Assembly: GCF_949987535.1 (NCBI RefSeq)
Contig: NC_080075.1
Coordinates: 43,997,536-44,061,535 of the forward strand
From: Balaenoptera acutorostrata
Lineage: Eukaryota; Chordata; Mammalia; Artiodactyla; Balaenopteridae
Length of the DNA stretch: 64,000 nt
Direction: 5' to 3'
Shown piece by piece: positions 22,870 through 35,882 of the stretch (position 1 is its first letter; every line of letters starts with the position of its first letter). A program made the translations under genes and the position numbers. A model generated the notes under the pieces. That model had not been told where the DNA came from and did not search any database. It was given only the letters and a program-made list of their open reading frames with translations.

Positions 22870-24060
22870 TAAATACTAATAAATCAGGTTTCCTTTACTA
22901 GAAGAGTATATAATCTAGAACAGAAGACTAATAACTACATAAGTAACTGTTAACATGTGTTTTTAGATGCAGGATGAGTATATAAGGCACAGTCTAGCCC
23001 CAAATTAGCAACAGTCAGTTTTATTTGAGGGCAGGAAGAATTTCATACAGGAATGTGATGCTTGAACTGGGTCTTGAAAAGTAAGTAGTTGCTTGCAAGA
23101 TGAAAAAGGGACTAGGAAAGACTTTCCAAAAATAGGAAATATTATAGCCAAAGGTGTACAGTACACGTGTGAATTCTGCCCCCATGGAACGCCAAGTGGA
23201 TTCAAATGGCTGGAGAATAGAGTTTAAGAAGGAGTGTTGGGGGCTTCCCTGGTGGCGCAGTGGTTGAGAATCTGCCTGCCAATGCAGAGGACACGGGTTC
23301 GAGCCCTGGTCTGGGAAGATCCCACATGCCGTGGAGCAACTAGGCCCGTGAGCCACAACTACTGAGCCTGCGCGTCTGGAGCCTGTGCTCCGCAACAGGC
23401 CGCGGCAGTGAGAGGCCCGCGCACCGCAATGAAGAGTGGCCCCTGCTTGCCGCAACTAGAGAAAGCCCTCGCACAGAAATGAAGACCCAACACAACCAAA
23501 AAAATAATGTAAAAATATTTTTTTAAAAATTAATTAGTTAAAAAAAAAAAAAAAGAAGGAGTGTTGTTGGGGGTAAGCCTGGAGATTTTGACAGGAACGA
23601 GATGATGGAGGGCCTTTTTTCTCACCATGTACATAAACTGAGATTTTGTGTAATAAGTAACACTGAAGACTTTGCAAAGTGAATAGGCATTTTAAATATC
23701 ACTGGAAGCTGAGTCATGGGGAGATTGGGGTGAGAACAAGTCTAGAGACAGGGCTTTCGGTTTAGCAGTTGCTTCAATTGTTCAGGCAAAAGCATGATAC
23801 TGCTCGAGCCAAGGCAACAATTGAGAGTCTGGAGAAGAGGGAGGAATAAAACACTTGATAAAATTCAGTGACAATTTGGATGTGGAAAAAGAAATGGAAA
23901 AGTCAGAATAACTGAATAGGTGAAAGTATGATTAATCAGGATAGAGAAGACAAGAGGAGAAGTTAAAAGGCAGCACGATCAACTCATCTGGTTTGCCCAG
24001 GACTCTTCCAGTTTTAGCACGAAAAGATATACATCCTAGAAAACCCCTCAGTCCCAGGCA
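22870..24060 (+). repeat. Long ancient repeat split by a SINE
   Basis: Left part to 23239 (CTTGAACTGGGTCTTGAAAA, GAAAGACTTTCCAAAAATAG) and right part from 23567 (GAGATGATGGAGGGCC, ACTGGAAGCTGAGTCATGG, TTGCTTCAATTGTTCAGGC) keep one continuous landmark order. A CHR SINE sits between them. The same family appears at 6.8, 20.1 and 28.4 kb. Confidence 0.45.
23240..23552 (+). mobile_element. CHR SINE
   Basis: Complete 5' start (GGGCTTCCCTGGTGGCGCAG) with A box TGGCGCAGTGG and B box GGTTCGAGCCC. Direct repeats AAGAAGGAGTGTTG at 23226-23239 and 23553-23566 prove insertion into the ancient repeat. The tail carries AT-rich extra sequence before the final A run. Confidence 0.96.
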
Positions 24061-26499
24061 AACCAGGATAATTGGTTATCATATAAAGAAAAGAACATTT
24101 TGAGGAAAGCATGATAAGTTCAATTTGGAAGATAACGAATTCCTAACCTATTGTGCAGTAGAACATTCAATTTGCATCTACTTGACCCCCAAACAGCTGG
24201 CCAGGTCAGTGAAAATTCAACCAGCTAGCATTCACTAACTGGGCACCCCCCCCCCCAAAATATGGTTTTCCAACAATTTCCACATTTACACTCCATCCTG
24301 TAGATACCACCATCCAGCTTTCCCACAGTTAAGGTAAGAGCCCTCACACAAGCGGATGTATAGTTTTTACACTGGGTTTGGTGGGCTGCAGATACAATAT
24401 AAAGGATGATTTATGGACACTGATGGATTTGATTCACTTGTGCAAATTTTTTAAAAAACTTATTCTTAAAAGGAATATGTCCCATTGTAACCCATGGTCA
24501 TTTCTATCAAGGGGGCTACCATCTGCTTTTGCAGCCTACAAAATTATTATTCATCACAAAAGACAGTGCTTCCCTGCCTTATTTATCTTTGTATCACAGA
24601 GACATACATGTACTGTATATACACAAGTGCTCAACAATTTGTTGCAAAACTGAATTATTTTGAGCCTATAAATGTATATATTACACTTATTACACATAAA
24701 ATCAAAACAGCTATGATCTCTAAATTCCTTTACCTTTTTTAACAAATAAGAATTTGAAAACCATATACAAGGAAGTTTTAGGTTTGTACAACAACTAACT
24801 CTGAGAAATCTAAACATCCAGTTTAGCTTAGTAAAAGCCTAAAACATCATAGCAAGAAGAAAGTTCCACTGAATACATTTATTTATGCTTGAGACCAATA
24901 TTGTCCCACCAATAGCAGGCTCTATAAGCTGACCCAGTGCTCAAAGAGTCCCCAAATGCCTTATTTAAAACAATGGAGCAGACATTTAGGATGATATTCA
25001 GCTCTTAACTTGGCAATTCCCACTACTGATTTAAACCAGACCTTTAGTGTTATTTTTAACATAGGTTTTGGATTTAATTATCTTAAATGTCTAAAAGAAT
25101 GCATACAATTCCCAAACTGTTTATCTCTTTTATGGTAAAATCTCTTCCCCTATCGCTAGAAATCTGTTTTAATTATTTAATCAGTTTGGCTGAAGCTCAC
25201 AAAGCATTAAATTGTTAGTTGTTACTTAACATTCCTTATAAATTGCATTTATTAATTTCTGGATAGAGACTTGTCCATTGCTACAGTAATTTAAATTAGT
25301 ACCACATGGTTACAGACTGCTGCTGAATGATGATTAAATCTTTGGGGCAAATTCAGTCTTTTAAGATATTTAAATGGCACTAGAGATAAGCTAACCAAAT
25401 TTGGGTCCAAGAAGTTACAATTTATCAAAAATGTAATAAACCATGGCCAGAATATTCATCGTAAGCAGCACATAATGTGGTCCATGAAATGACATTTTAG
25501 CATCTCTCTCACTGTGGTCACAGGGAACTGCTGATGATGCAGACACAGCAATGCTCCATTGATGTTTAACAGTTCCCTCTACAAGGTACTTTGCAATATT
25601 GTGACTTTTTATACACTCAAGTCCCCCTGATACTCTATCAGTCATTTTGTTATTCAACACACTGACACCTTCCTTTCTTGGTGCTTTAATTTCACGGGTG
25701 CAAACAATCAACATAGCACACAACCCTTTGAAATCTTAGCAACAGAAGGAGGAACTGTAGGACCTTGGTGGCCTTTCAGAATGACAAATCGCTAGGGGAA
25801 AGAGCTCTGTAGGGACTGACTCTAAACTACTTAGGTACAGATGATGAGGGGGAAGCTCGGAAAATGTTAAGGGATCTCTCCCAGGTCACAAAGGAGGCGA
25901 CAGGCTCTAGAACTCGGTTTCTTTATTTGCAATCCAAAACTGTTTCTTCAGTACCTACTACCACCACCGAGTCTATTCAGCTGATATGATCCTAGACCTT
26001 AAAATTTGCTCAGATCGTTGAAAGGACATGGTCATTTCTTCCCGGGGAACCAACTGGGGGAAATCAAGTGATAAAAAATGAATCTTCCCATTGCTTCCAG
26101 GTACTTAATAATAATAATAATAATAAAGAGGGTGATAGGCAAGGGATAGAGGAGACCATAAGTGTCTCCTACTGGAAAGATGGACTGAAACACTCAGGTA
26201 GAATAACAAAATCAACTCATAAAATAACAGATTCATCTTCCTGCAGCTAAAGATAAATATTAAATAATCCTAGGTGCTGCTGGATAAAAATTAATTTCTG
26301 TAAGGCAAATAGTGTAGTACGTATATGTGTTTCAATTTCTGTTTGGCAAGGTGCCTATTTTGAGCATCCTGCACAGACCTTTGAAGTACAGGGGCTGCTG
26401 TGATAATGCAGATGCTGAAACAAGAATTGCTTCCTCCGGGCTCCCAAGCACTGTAGAAAGTCTGTTTTGGATCGTCAGTCTCCCAGCTAATTCCAGGTA
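24061..26499. other. AT-rich, repeat-poor DNA
   Basis: No gene or firm repeat family. It holds a short poly(C) run (24248-24256), an (AAT)n run (26107-26126), and a stretch at 24850-25420 dense in TAAT/ATTA sites that could be regulatory DNA. All open frames are short and unrecognised. Confidence 0.45.
26107..26126. repeat. (AAT)n microsatellite
   Basis: About seven AAT units. Confidence 0.9.
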
Positions 26500-27030
26500 T
26501 TCGGTCTAAAAACACAACATTTTTTAATGCATTAATGATACATTGCGGCCCTTCTGAATTGAATTGTGCCAGAAGATGGGAGTGACATTAACTTATTAGA
26601 GAAGGCACAAAGTGCTGAACCAGTGCAATTTATGTTCCCCAAATTACAGTCAGGTGCAGTCGCCCGCATGGGGCCTGTTGAAACAGGATACAGTGAGAAA
26701 AGAAGTGCTTCAGATAGAGCCCTCTAATGATTAATTTACAATGGAAAGAAGGAGAAAGGGCAAATAATACACTGTATTCTAAATCATGAAACTATTATAG
26801 ACGTCCCGCCTGCCTGCTCTTAGACCATCTGAGAGCTAAGCCGTTTTATCCTACAGCCCCGGTTGTTTTAACTGTGCTTATTTAATACCGGCGTTTGACA
26901 AATCACATAAAGTGTTCCTGGGAAGTCAAACACCCTCAGGACCACTTCTGTAGAAACTTTCAGAAATGTTAAAGTAAAAACAACCACCAAAACAACTGCG
27001 ACAACTGCAAACTGAACTTTTTCAGAAGTT
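26500..27030. promoter_or_regulatory. Candidate conserved non-coding element
   Basis: Free of recognisable repeats, of mixed composition with several CpGs retained, and with a homeodomain-like site TAATGATTAATTTA near 26726-26740. This is a guess from texture only: conservation cannot be seen from one genome. Confidence 0.2.
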
Positions 27031-30000
27031 CCCTAAAAGCCATTTTTTAAAAAAATCATGAACATTTATCCCTGGAAGTATCTTCTGGTAGGAGCATGGC
27101 GGTTAGAGAAAGGGATATTCTGGACCAAGCAAATGCCATGAGGTATGGTGAGTTCTTGATGGTCATGGAGAGAAGAGGAAAGTCACCGGGGAATCAATGA
27201 ATGGAGTCACCCTCAATTCCAAGTCTACTCAAGTTCTTTCTACAGAAGGTTTTAGCAGAACACTGGGTCGCTAAATGGAACCAAAGAGTGGGGTCCCTCA
27301 CTTTGACATTCTACCAACACTCTATGCATCTTTCCAGAAGGGACATACAACCCAGCATACCGACTGAATTCTAACTTGCCTCACTGCATTCTGTCTCCTC
27401 TGAATACCTCCTGGAACTTCATCTGGTCTTCATTCCATGTTATATAAACCAATATGAGCTGCTGGAAAATTGCCCTTGAGGTGGTTGTACTTCAGTACTG
27501 GGCAACATGACTCATGAATATTTTTAACAGTCAAGGCCATATGTTCCTCTCCTCTATGGAGCATGGAGCCAAACAGAGCTTCTTAAATAGCACACAGTGT
27601 GGCAGCTACTGCCAGGCACACTGAGAGGAGGCTTACAGTTGGATTTGTTCCCACAATCAGAGATGGGAAAGGTCCCTGACTTGAAGAGAGAACACCAGAT
27701 GACACGAAGCTAAGAAAATATCAGGAGAATAAAGGGTCTGTTTTTGTGTTCTGTCTTCATCTTTGTTTTCTATGCTTGATTTATTTTACAAATCAGTTAA
27801 GGGAAATGCTCTTTACAGGTCAGTCTTCAAGTTAAGCCAAGCCCTCTTCCTCCCCTATACTTTCTCCTACCATACTGTCAGGATTCCAGGGTACCCAGGA
27901 GGTGATGCCACAAACCCATCAACACCCAGAACTGTAGTCACAGAAAAGAAAACTTCCCTGTTTTCAAGATATGACAAAGTTTCAAAGTACAAAGACACTC
28001 ATGGACTGGGGAAAGTGGAAGCAATTTTTGAAGAACAGCTTTTAGAGGGGATGAGGCTTTGTGTTAAGGGAGAGGAATGGAAGAGATGAGAATAAAAGAG
28101 ACATAGTTGCTTGAAAGAGGACGGAGGCTCTGAGGGGGACCAACATGCCAAAGGGGAAGGGGTACAGGAAAAAAAGAAACTGGGTTATTACCTGAGATTT
28201 TTTCCTTGACAGGCCCAGATTTCTACTTTCTAATGGCAATTTTGTAAATGTCCAACTTTGTTTTGTTTCTGAATAGCGATCTACTTTAAATTATCCAGCT
28301 TGAGTTGACCAACTGAACTTATTTCTCAAACTTTCTGGGTAAGTTTAATAACCTGATATTTATTTAAGAGCCCAGCACTGTTTGGCACTATGTTAGGAAT
28401 GAGAGATCTGGCTTTGGGCAGGACTGACAGGGTCCCTGCCCTTCCAGATCTTATGTCACTATACTAGCATTGGACAAGCATTATGGCAACAGCTGTGTGG
28501 GGTTAGGGAGGGTCCCCCAGAGGGAATAAGAGCTAAGGTGAGACTTTCATGATACAGAGAAACGACTCTGATCACCTTTATGAGTCTAATCTCACCATTT
28601 GTAAAGTTAGGATTCTCCTGCCTCCCACTGGCTTAGTGCATCAGAAGGAGGCAACTAATTAGAACGTGGTTACCCGTGTGGGAATAAGCAAGCGTTTGTT
28701 GGAGGGAAGAAAATGTAGTGTGTCACCAATCCTGGGAGGCCACGAAGATGCCAGTTGGGGGATTCAATGTTGACCCTGAGTTTCCAAAATGACACAGGAA
28801 AAATACATAGCTGTGCTTTCCGGCCTCAAACCTCTGCCCCTGCCTGCCCTGCCAGCCCACCTACCCCACGCCCTCAGACTAAATGCTTTCAAAGCAAGCA
28901 GATACAAGTGGCAGTTAATAAATCTGATTTTCTCTTGTCCCTTGTGGAATCTGGCACTATGCTCACCCCGTACCTTGCTCTGTCCGGTGATCTGGTTTGG
29001 GGCCCTGGTTCTATTGCCACATCACCGTAAACGGCACTTGAGTACAAAACGAGGTCTGTCAGGAGTGAAAGAACTTCAAAAACAAATGCCACCAAACTCT
29101 TTATTTGACAATTGTAGTTCAGGGTAAATCAACTGCCCAACTCTACATGGGCGTGTAAGCTTACTACAAAACATGTCTGGAATAGCAGGGGATTCCTCTG
29201 ACCTCACGCCTTCCGTAAGAGTTAATACTTTTTACTTTTTACTGTCTTTGACTGTATTCCCATGATGCAGAATACTTTCAAGTGTAAAAAGTGCAATCAT
29301 CCAACTGCTTAGGCAATCTCATACCAAATATCTATATGGCTAGAAAAAAAATGAATATGTGCCCTTGTGTAGAAAATATCTGGGGTTGAATTGTTCTCTT
29401 TTTGTTTAGATAGGTGGCTGTCTGTTATACATGGGTTTAATTATTTTCCCCACTTGCTTTTATATGCACTTTCACTCCTGTGGTGGCAGGGTTTTATTAT
29501 TATTATTATTTTTAATCCCAGAAAAAAAGGAAAAGATTCAATACAGAAAAAGGGCAAATGCAGTAAAATCTGCTATAATGATTGTTCAGTGGGAACCGTG
29601 GTCATTGCAGGGTAGGGTTGCACACCTACTCATTCTTTTGTGATGATCATGCTTTTACTATTTCAAATTTAATACTTTTTCTAATATATTATATGTTACC
29701 TCCCATGTATTTAAGCTGTACTTAAAAGCATGCTAAGAACTGGTAATTCTTTAATGGTTGTTCACTTACAAGCAATTGTGGGTCATTACACAATCATTTA
29801 AAGGGCATTAATGAGAACCATTTAATGGTTTTAGTAGAATATCATTGTAAGGGACAGGGGAAAAGTTACTGGCTGTAAATTTTTATGACCATTTCTTACA
29901 AAACGTATTACTTTAAAGATTTATGTATGTAACAATGAGTACAATAAAAGCCATGCTAAAAATAATTTGAAATCAAAGTAATGCATAGATATAAGTCTTT

Positions 30001-30038
30001 GCTCTGCTGCAATTGGGTGGGCCCCATTTTTTTTTTAA
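27031..30038. other. Mostly unique non-coding DNA
   Basis: Contains a short ancient-repeat start at 28360-28520 (GAGCCCAGCACTGTTTGGCA, CAGGGTCCCTGCCCTTCCAG) and a (TTA)n run at 29494-29510. No gene recognised. The frames at 27763-28089 and 28755-29127 have no recognisable family. Confidence 0.45.
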
Positions 30039-30180
30039 ATCTTCCTTTTCTCCTTCCTCCCTTCTTCCCTTCCTTCCTTCCTCCTCCCTTCTTTCCTCCC
30101 TCCCTCCCTCCCTTCCTTCCTTCCTCTCTCTCTCTGCTTTCATCCTCCCTCCCTTTCTTCTCTGCCTTCTTCCCTGCTTC
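30039..30180. repeat. Polypyrimidine (CCTT/CCCT)n tract
   Basis: About 140 bp almost entirely C and T, with mirror-like CCTTCCTTCCTT blocks. It produces the artefactual Pro/Ser/Leu-rich and Lys/Arg/Glu-rich frames on the two strands. Such mirror tracts can adopt triplex (H-DNA) structure. Confidence 0.92.
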
Positions 30181-31539
30181 CTACCCTTCTTCAACACTTC
30201 CATTTTGCTTCTTAAAAGACATTTTTAGTACCATTAAAGATTTTATTTTTAATGAAAACCATTAGAGATTGAATTCTTAACCAATATGATTTTTAGTTGC
30301 TGTGGGTGGAGAACAGAGGGATAAACAGAACAGAACAACGTGGCACAGAAATGCCCCAAATGTCATGAATCTTTGTTTACAGACCTTTCCCCCATATATC
30401 ATTATTTTAAACTATTTCCTCTTATATATACTATAGGACTAAAATAGAAAATCCAATATTTTCTAAGACATAACTCCCTCAGGTAGGACAGGTGACTAAA
30501 AAGGAAGAGGAACTAGTCCTGGTAGGACACCCATGGAGATCTGTAAAATACATACAAAAAGGGGCCTCACAGGTACCCAGAGGAGACCCAGCATCCTGCT
30601 CCAAGCAGCTCACCTCTTGAAAAAGAAATGGGTATTTGAGAAGCTCACTCTACTGGGGGAGTAACCTTATTAAAGTGCTTTAATAACACAACAGTCATCG
30701 TACTATGCCTGGTTTTGTCCACTTGTGATTCTCGTGGAATACATAATGAATAAGACAATGCCTCTTTCCCAGGATTCTTGCAGAAGCAGGAGGATATTTC
30801 TAATTAAAAAGGCAGAGTTAGCACGGCACACGAAATGAACAGAACCGTATCTCTAGAAATGCCGAGATTTTACTGTTTGCATTAAGTAACGCTTGTATTT
30901 CTCTCTGAATCCAGCCCAATACCCATTACCAATATGATGAAGATTTAAGATAACTTGGTGAAAAGATGGTGAATTACAACTTTTAATTAAAATGTAGAAA
31001 ATGGTTGCTTTAAAATAAACATGATAACACTTTCATGATCGTTCATTTTTTATGGAGAGAACAACAAAAGCAACCTGAATATTTTAGAATGCGACATTAT
31101 AAAGTCAGGCAAAGGGGATTTTTAGAAAGTTATGCATATCCCAGACAGAAGACTGTGCAGTTGCTACTCTCCATTTCTAGTTCCCTTGGAAACCCCAGTC
31201 GAATGCAACTGACACATCTGGATTCACAAGGATTTCTTTACTTGACCTATTCAGGTAAAGCAAGTGATGACGAGGATGGAAAGAGGGTAAGGCAAGCACT
31301 GAGGTTTACACAGTTATTTACGCCAAAGAGCAGTTCAGTGAATAGAACAGGGAGGAGTAGAGCTGATTTCCCTATGTAACCTATATATCTTGATATAAAA
31401 AACAATTTTTTTAATAAATCTAATGTAGAGTTGAAATGTTACTGGTGCCACATTCTAGATTGAAGGAAGAAATATATTGAAAGATTGGCAAGTTTGTGTG
31501 TGCTGTGGTCCCTCTACCATATTCGTTCATATTGATGCA
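30181..31539. other. Non-coding unique DNA
   Basis: No known gene. A 114-codon frame (31035-31379, +) matches no family I know. Confidence 0.45.
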
Positions 31540-32265
31540 AACCTAGCTTCACACCTCCTTCTGACATTAGCTCCAACTCTTCCCCTAGAGAAATGTTCTA
31601 CTACTATTAGGTCTTCTCCAGCTCAGTGCGTGTGCGGTCTTCTCTCCATCACATGATTCATGCTGATTCCTAACAGGAATCACCTGGACTTCTCTTTGCC
31701 CATGTGTTCTCTATCTTGATTAGTTCAAGTCCACCTCCTCCATGAAGCCTTCCCTGACTGCTGTAGCCTAAGGTCTGGCCTCAAAAACCTGAATCTACCA
31801 CCAAATGCTTAGGCCAACTATAGTGAGAGTCATGGGAAAGACAGAGCTGTTCACCCACTGGTAGGGCAGGTATTCTTTTGGGTCAGTTGGCTTCTTTGTC
31901 TGTAAAATAAGGAAATAATTGTGTCTGCCTTAGAAGGCTATTGTGATAATTACATGGAAAATACATTAAAAAGCATCTAGAACAAAGCAGTTTCATATAA
32001 ATGTTAGTTCTTTTCTCTCTCTTTCCCTTCCTTTCAAATTTACAGACATATGTGTCTAAGGCATTCACATATATTAATTTGTTATATTTACTTTCTTGTA
32101 CCTTTAAATTTTTTTTTGTTTTGTGGGTCTTCACTCTCTATCATCTTGCTGCATTAGTCTATGATCCCTCAAAGGAAGGGACCCTTATTTATGTATCATC
32201 ATATTCCCTGCCTCATGTAGTATAGCTCTATATACAAAGTTAGGATCAATAAATAGTTATTAGAA
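31540..32265 (+). repeat. L2 LINE relic with a nested MIR
   Basis: CTCCATGAAGCCTTCCCTGA (31738-31757) is a hallmark L2 phrase. The L2 3' end resumes at 32146-32265 (CTCAAAGGAAGGGACCC, GGATCAATAAATAG). Between them, 31870-32015 is a MIR (TCTGTAAAATAAGG, GCTATTGTGATAATTACATG, ATAAATGTTAG). Confidence 0.6.
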
Positions 32266-33230
32266 GAGTAGATATTAGTCACTTTCTCTAATGTTTGGGA
32301 AACCTTTTTAATTTACATAAAAATAAAAGCCCCAAATTAGCAACACTGTATTCCATCTTTACATCTCCTCGTTCACTATATATGACTGAATTTACACACA
32401 ATGGGAAGGGAGCATCAAACAGTCCGATTTCATGGTCTGTCCTGTCACCTAAGCTGGATAGCTCCATGTAGTAATAGGTGGTACTAATGAAGTACAATCG
32501 TGCATTTAATTCCCAGGTGGGTATGTTTAATTTACAGACAGAACTTTTCTATGCCTAGGGAATATATCTTTGTACTTCTAGGCAACTGTTTAAAAATAAA
32601 AATAAAGAATGCTACTGGCCTCAAGGTGGTCTTGGGAAATGAGCAGTGAGGATCAACACAAACAAGGAAAAATTCAACTTGTCTTACACGCTATTGATGG
32701 AAGGATGGCCTTGTGATCTTGGTAGTCAGAGGACACTACATTTTAGCATTCAGCACTTAATTCATAAGCTTCTTCCATTGGTGAAATGGGGTGTGGTCCA
32801 CAAAGGCAGCAGAGCAGAGCTGCTATAGGTTTGGCCTCTAGGCGCAAGATGGCCTGGCTGCTCGGGGACCTATAGTCAAGTTACATCACCACCCTCTGCC
32901 TCCATTTCCTGACTGGTAAAATTGAGAGGAGTTCCTGCCTCGTGGCATTGTCCCCAGGCACAAAGAGGTAACAGATGGAAAGCCGTTACAGCGGGGCCTG
33001 GTACAGAGTGAGGGCCATGCAAGGGTTAAGTGTGAAGCTGCAGGATCTGAAACACTCAAAATGATTCTGCAGTAGCGCTCATTTCTTCTCTTCAACTCTC
33101 TCCTCCTTCATAAGGAGCAGCATGGAGTGGAATCCTAAAACCCATAACAGGGGCATTCCTCCCTCTCAGTGGTGGAGTAACAGAAGAAACACCCCAAGTC
33201 CTTTCCGCGATCACTCTTACACTTTTAAAA
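32266..33230. other. Non-coding DNA with a MIR relic
   Basis: 32850-33020 shows MIR landmarks (CTGCCTCCATTTCCTGACTG, GTAAAATTGAGAGG, GGGCCTGGTACAGAGTGAGG). The rest is unassigned. Confidence 0.5.
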
Positions 33231-33241
33231 GCCAATCAGCA

Positions 33242-33533
33242 GGGCTTCTCTGGTGGCGCAGTGGTTGAGAATCTGCCTGCTAATGCAGGGGACACGGGTT
33301 CGAGCCCTAGTCTGGGAAGATCCCACATGCCGCGGAGCAACTAGGCCCGTGAGCCACAATTACTGAGCCTGTGCGTCTGGAGCCTGTGCTCCACAACAAG
33401 AGGCCGCAATAGTGAGAGGCCCACGCACCGCGATGAAGAGTGGCCCCCACTTGCCGCAACTAGAGAAAGCCCTCGCACAGAAACGAAGACCCAACACAGA
33501 CATAAATAAAAAAAAAAAAAAAAAAAAAAAAGC
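33242..33533 (+). mobile_element. CHR SINE
   Basis: A box TGGCGCAGTGG and B box GGTTCGAGCCC present. It ends CATAAATAAA followed by a pure A run of about 22. Direct repeats GCCAATCAGCA at 33231-33241 and 33534-33544. The long uninterrupted A tail suggests one of the younger insertions here. Confidence 0.96.
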
Positions 33534-33544
33534 GCCAATCAGCA

Positions 33545-35819
33545 TATGTGTGTGTCCCGCCTCTGAGACGCCCTGTGTTCTGAGGCCCTTGGAGCTGATG
33601 CCCTTAAGTGGCATGTCTGGATTTAGAAAGTGCCAAACTAAAAGCAAAACCAGATGACAGATAAAGAACAACCTTCCCAAAGGGTGAGGAAACTTGATGA
33701 GATCAAGGAGAAAAGGGGGCCACACCACTGAAATAGCTTCATCCCAGAGATCGCCACGAAGCAAGAGCCGTTAAATGCGGTGTGACTTCCAAATGGACAA
33801 TTTCTAACAAAGTTGAGCTCTTAGAATCAAAACAAACTGTTGGGGGTGCCTTCAGACATTATACGTCTGACTAGTAGCGGGGAAAGTAATGATTTTGCAA
33901 ATTATGCTGGGAGGTTGCTACATCCTTAAAAGATATGCAGTATTATGTGTCATCTGATTTTGATGCGATTTCTAGAAAGAGAAAGGTAAGTTAAAAATAG
34001 AAATTCCATTTTAACACATGTTTACTCTTGCTTTTGTCTGGGGTCCAAAAACGACGTGTTCTTCCCATTCACTGCAGCAGCATGATTTTTGCATAAAATT
34101 TGAGACCATGTGCGCTGCCAAAGCACCCCTCCAAGAAGGTAAGCCCACTCTTCCCATCGATCACACACCCTTCAGACTTTTCTTACTTAAGGGCTTGTCA
34201 TTTCAGTGGGGAGGAAGAGCTATCAAATACCAGCCACGTGGAGTTTTATTCCTTCATGCTGTTTGTGATAAACTTCAGGGGACATATTTAACCTTCAATG
34301 AAAAGTAAAATTTCTGGGGCCACCCCAGCCGCAGGATAATATCACTGCTCTTACAGCAGCACTGAGCTTGAAGACACCGCCAAACAGTCCAAGCATAGGA
34401 TGGGCCAGTATATATCATTCCTGTGGGAGGGGGGAATTCTACAAACTACTAAACCACTTGGTGTTAGTCTACAGCTCGCGCCCACGCTGTCATTATTATG
34501 TTGTTGTTGTTATGGTTATTATTGTTCTTTGTCTTCTTAGGGACAGTTTCCTCTGGAGAGACAGAACCATTCACCTTCTGGCAGGGTAGTCATTCTTTTG
34601 GATCACAGGGTATCATTTTGCCAGCTTCTCGGAGTTGCTAAATTGCTGAGAAAACCGTGGGAGTTTGGGCTTCATGCCTGGAGGCGGCACAGCTGGGGAT
34701 CGGCTCTAGGTGCTTCCCTCACCCTTCTTCCCCTGTCCCTTTGGCCTCATTCCCTACAACCTGGATAAAGAAGCAAAGTTGCCAGAACTAAGCTTTGTTT
34801 TCAAATTCACTTCAACCATTGCTTCTGAGGACCTAATAGGACCCAAGTCTGTGCTTGGGACTGCTGGAGATAAGAGATTCCAAGTTTTAAAAGAAAGTTA
34901 TGTTTGAGACGCATTAAATTCAGACACACACACACACACACACACACACATTCCCCATCAGACCTTAAAGAGCATGGGGTAGAAATGTCCTCAAGCTCTC
35001 CCGTCCTTAGAAATGGGTTAGAACATCCCTAGCAAAGCCCTAGGGAAAGTGCATTTGCTGGGACATTAACCAAGATATTTGGAGATCTCTCTTTTCTGCT
35101 GGAAGTAGGAGAGCAGAGACAATGTTAACTACAAGAAAATGAGCAAAGAAGTGGGTTTTAACTTTCATGCTCTAACAGGGCCAGAGAGGGAGATTACAAG
35201 GGAAGCACACAGGCAAATGCAGAAGGCCGTGTCCTGCCTACCCAGGGAGATGAGCATCGTAGGATTTGCTGCAGAGGCCCACGGCCAGCACAATCTATTA
35301 AATAGCTCAAGTTAGTCAATGTGGAAGAAATTTTTAGACACACATGCCCAACCATATGTGCACGGCCAAGATTTAAAATAGAAAAGTGAGAGACTGTTGG
35401 ATGACTGAGGATTTTTCCCTTGCCAGGAAGTCCTCCTTAAGGATTTCATAGCTTGCAAAAGAGAACTGCTTGCCAGACAAGCCAAGAAAAAGACACAGAA
35501 GATTGGGACCTGCTTCCTTAATGATGAAATGTCACAACGCGAAGAAAAGAGGCAGGCGTGATTAAGATGGCTTTGCAGAAACAAGAGAGATTTCTCGACA
35601 TCTCCTCCCTAAACTGCTTTAATTCCTCACACGTCCAGGCTGGAGGCACACACACAATGGGACCTTTTGGGCAATTGCACTGGGCAATAAGGGAACCCCT
35701 GTGTCATAGAAATTCTTTGTTGCCATGAAAAATTAACCTGTATGGCCCCAATTCACAAGGGGCAAATTCCCTGTTTGTCAAGTTCTTGGAAGATCAAAGA
35801 GCTATTCCACTGGGTTTCA

Positions 35820-35822
<3 letters not shown>
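33545..35822. other. Non-coding unique DNA
   Basis: No gene or long repeat. It holds an (AC)n run at 34924-34950 and a TTG/TTA-rich patch near 34498-34520. The open frames at 34018-34308 and 35312-35584 are unrecognised. Confidence 0.45.
34924..34950. repeat. (AC)n microsatellite
   Basis: About 13 perfect AC units. Confidence 0.97.

Positions 35823-35881
<59 letters not shown>
35823..35881. repeat. (TG)29 microsatellite
   Basis: About 29 uninterrupted TG units, the longest simple repeat in the window. Likely polymorphic and capable of Z-DNA. Confidence 0.99.

Positions 35882-35882
<1 letters not shown>

Noticed and set aside
29973..30265. Glu/Arg/Lys-rich and Pro/Ser-rich frames
   Set aside because: Direct translation of a polypyrimidine tract; low-complexity artefact.
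31035..31379. 114-codon frame as a possible exon or gene
   Set aside because: No recognised family, no splice signals at its edges, no codon-use or context support.
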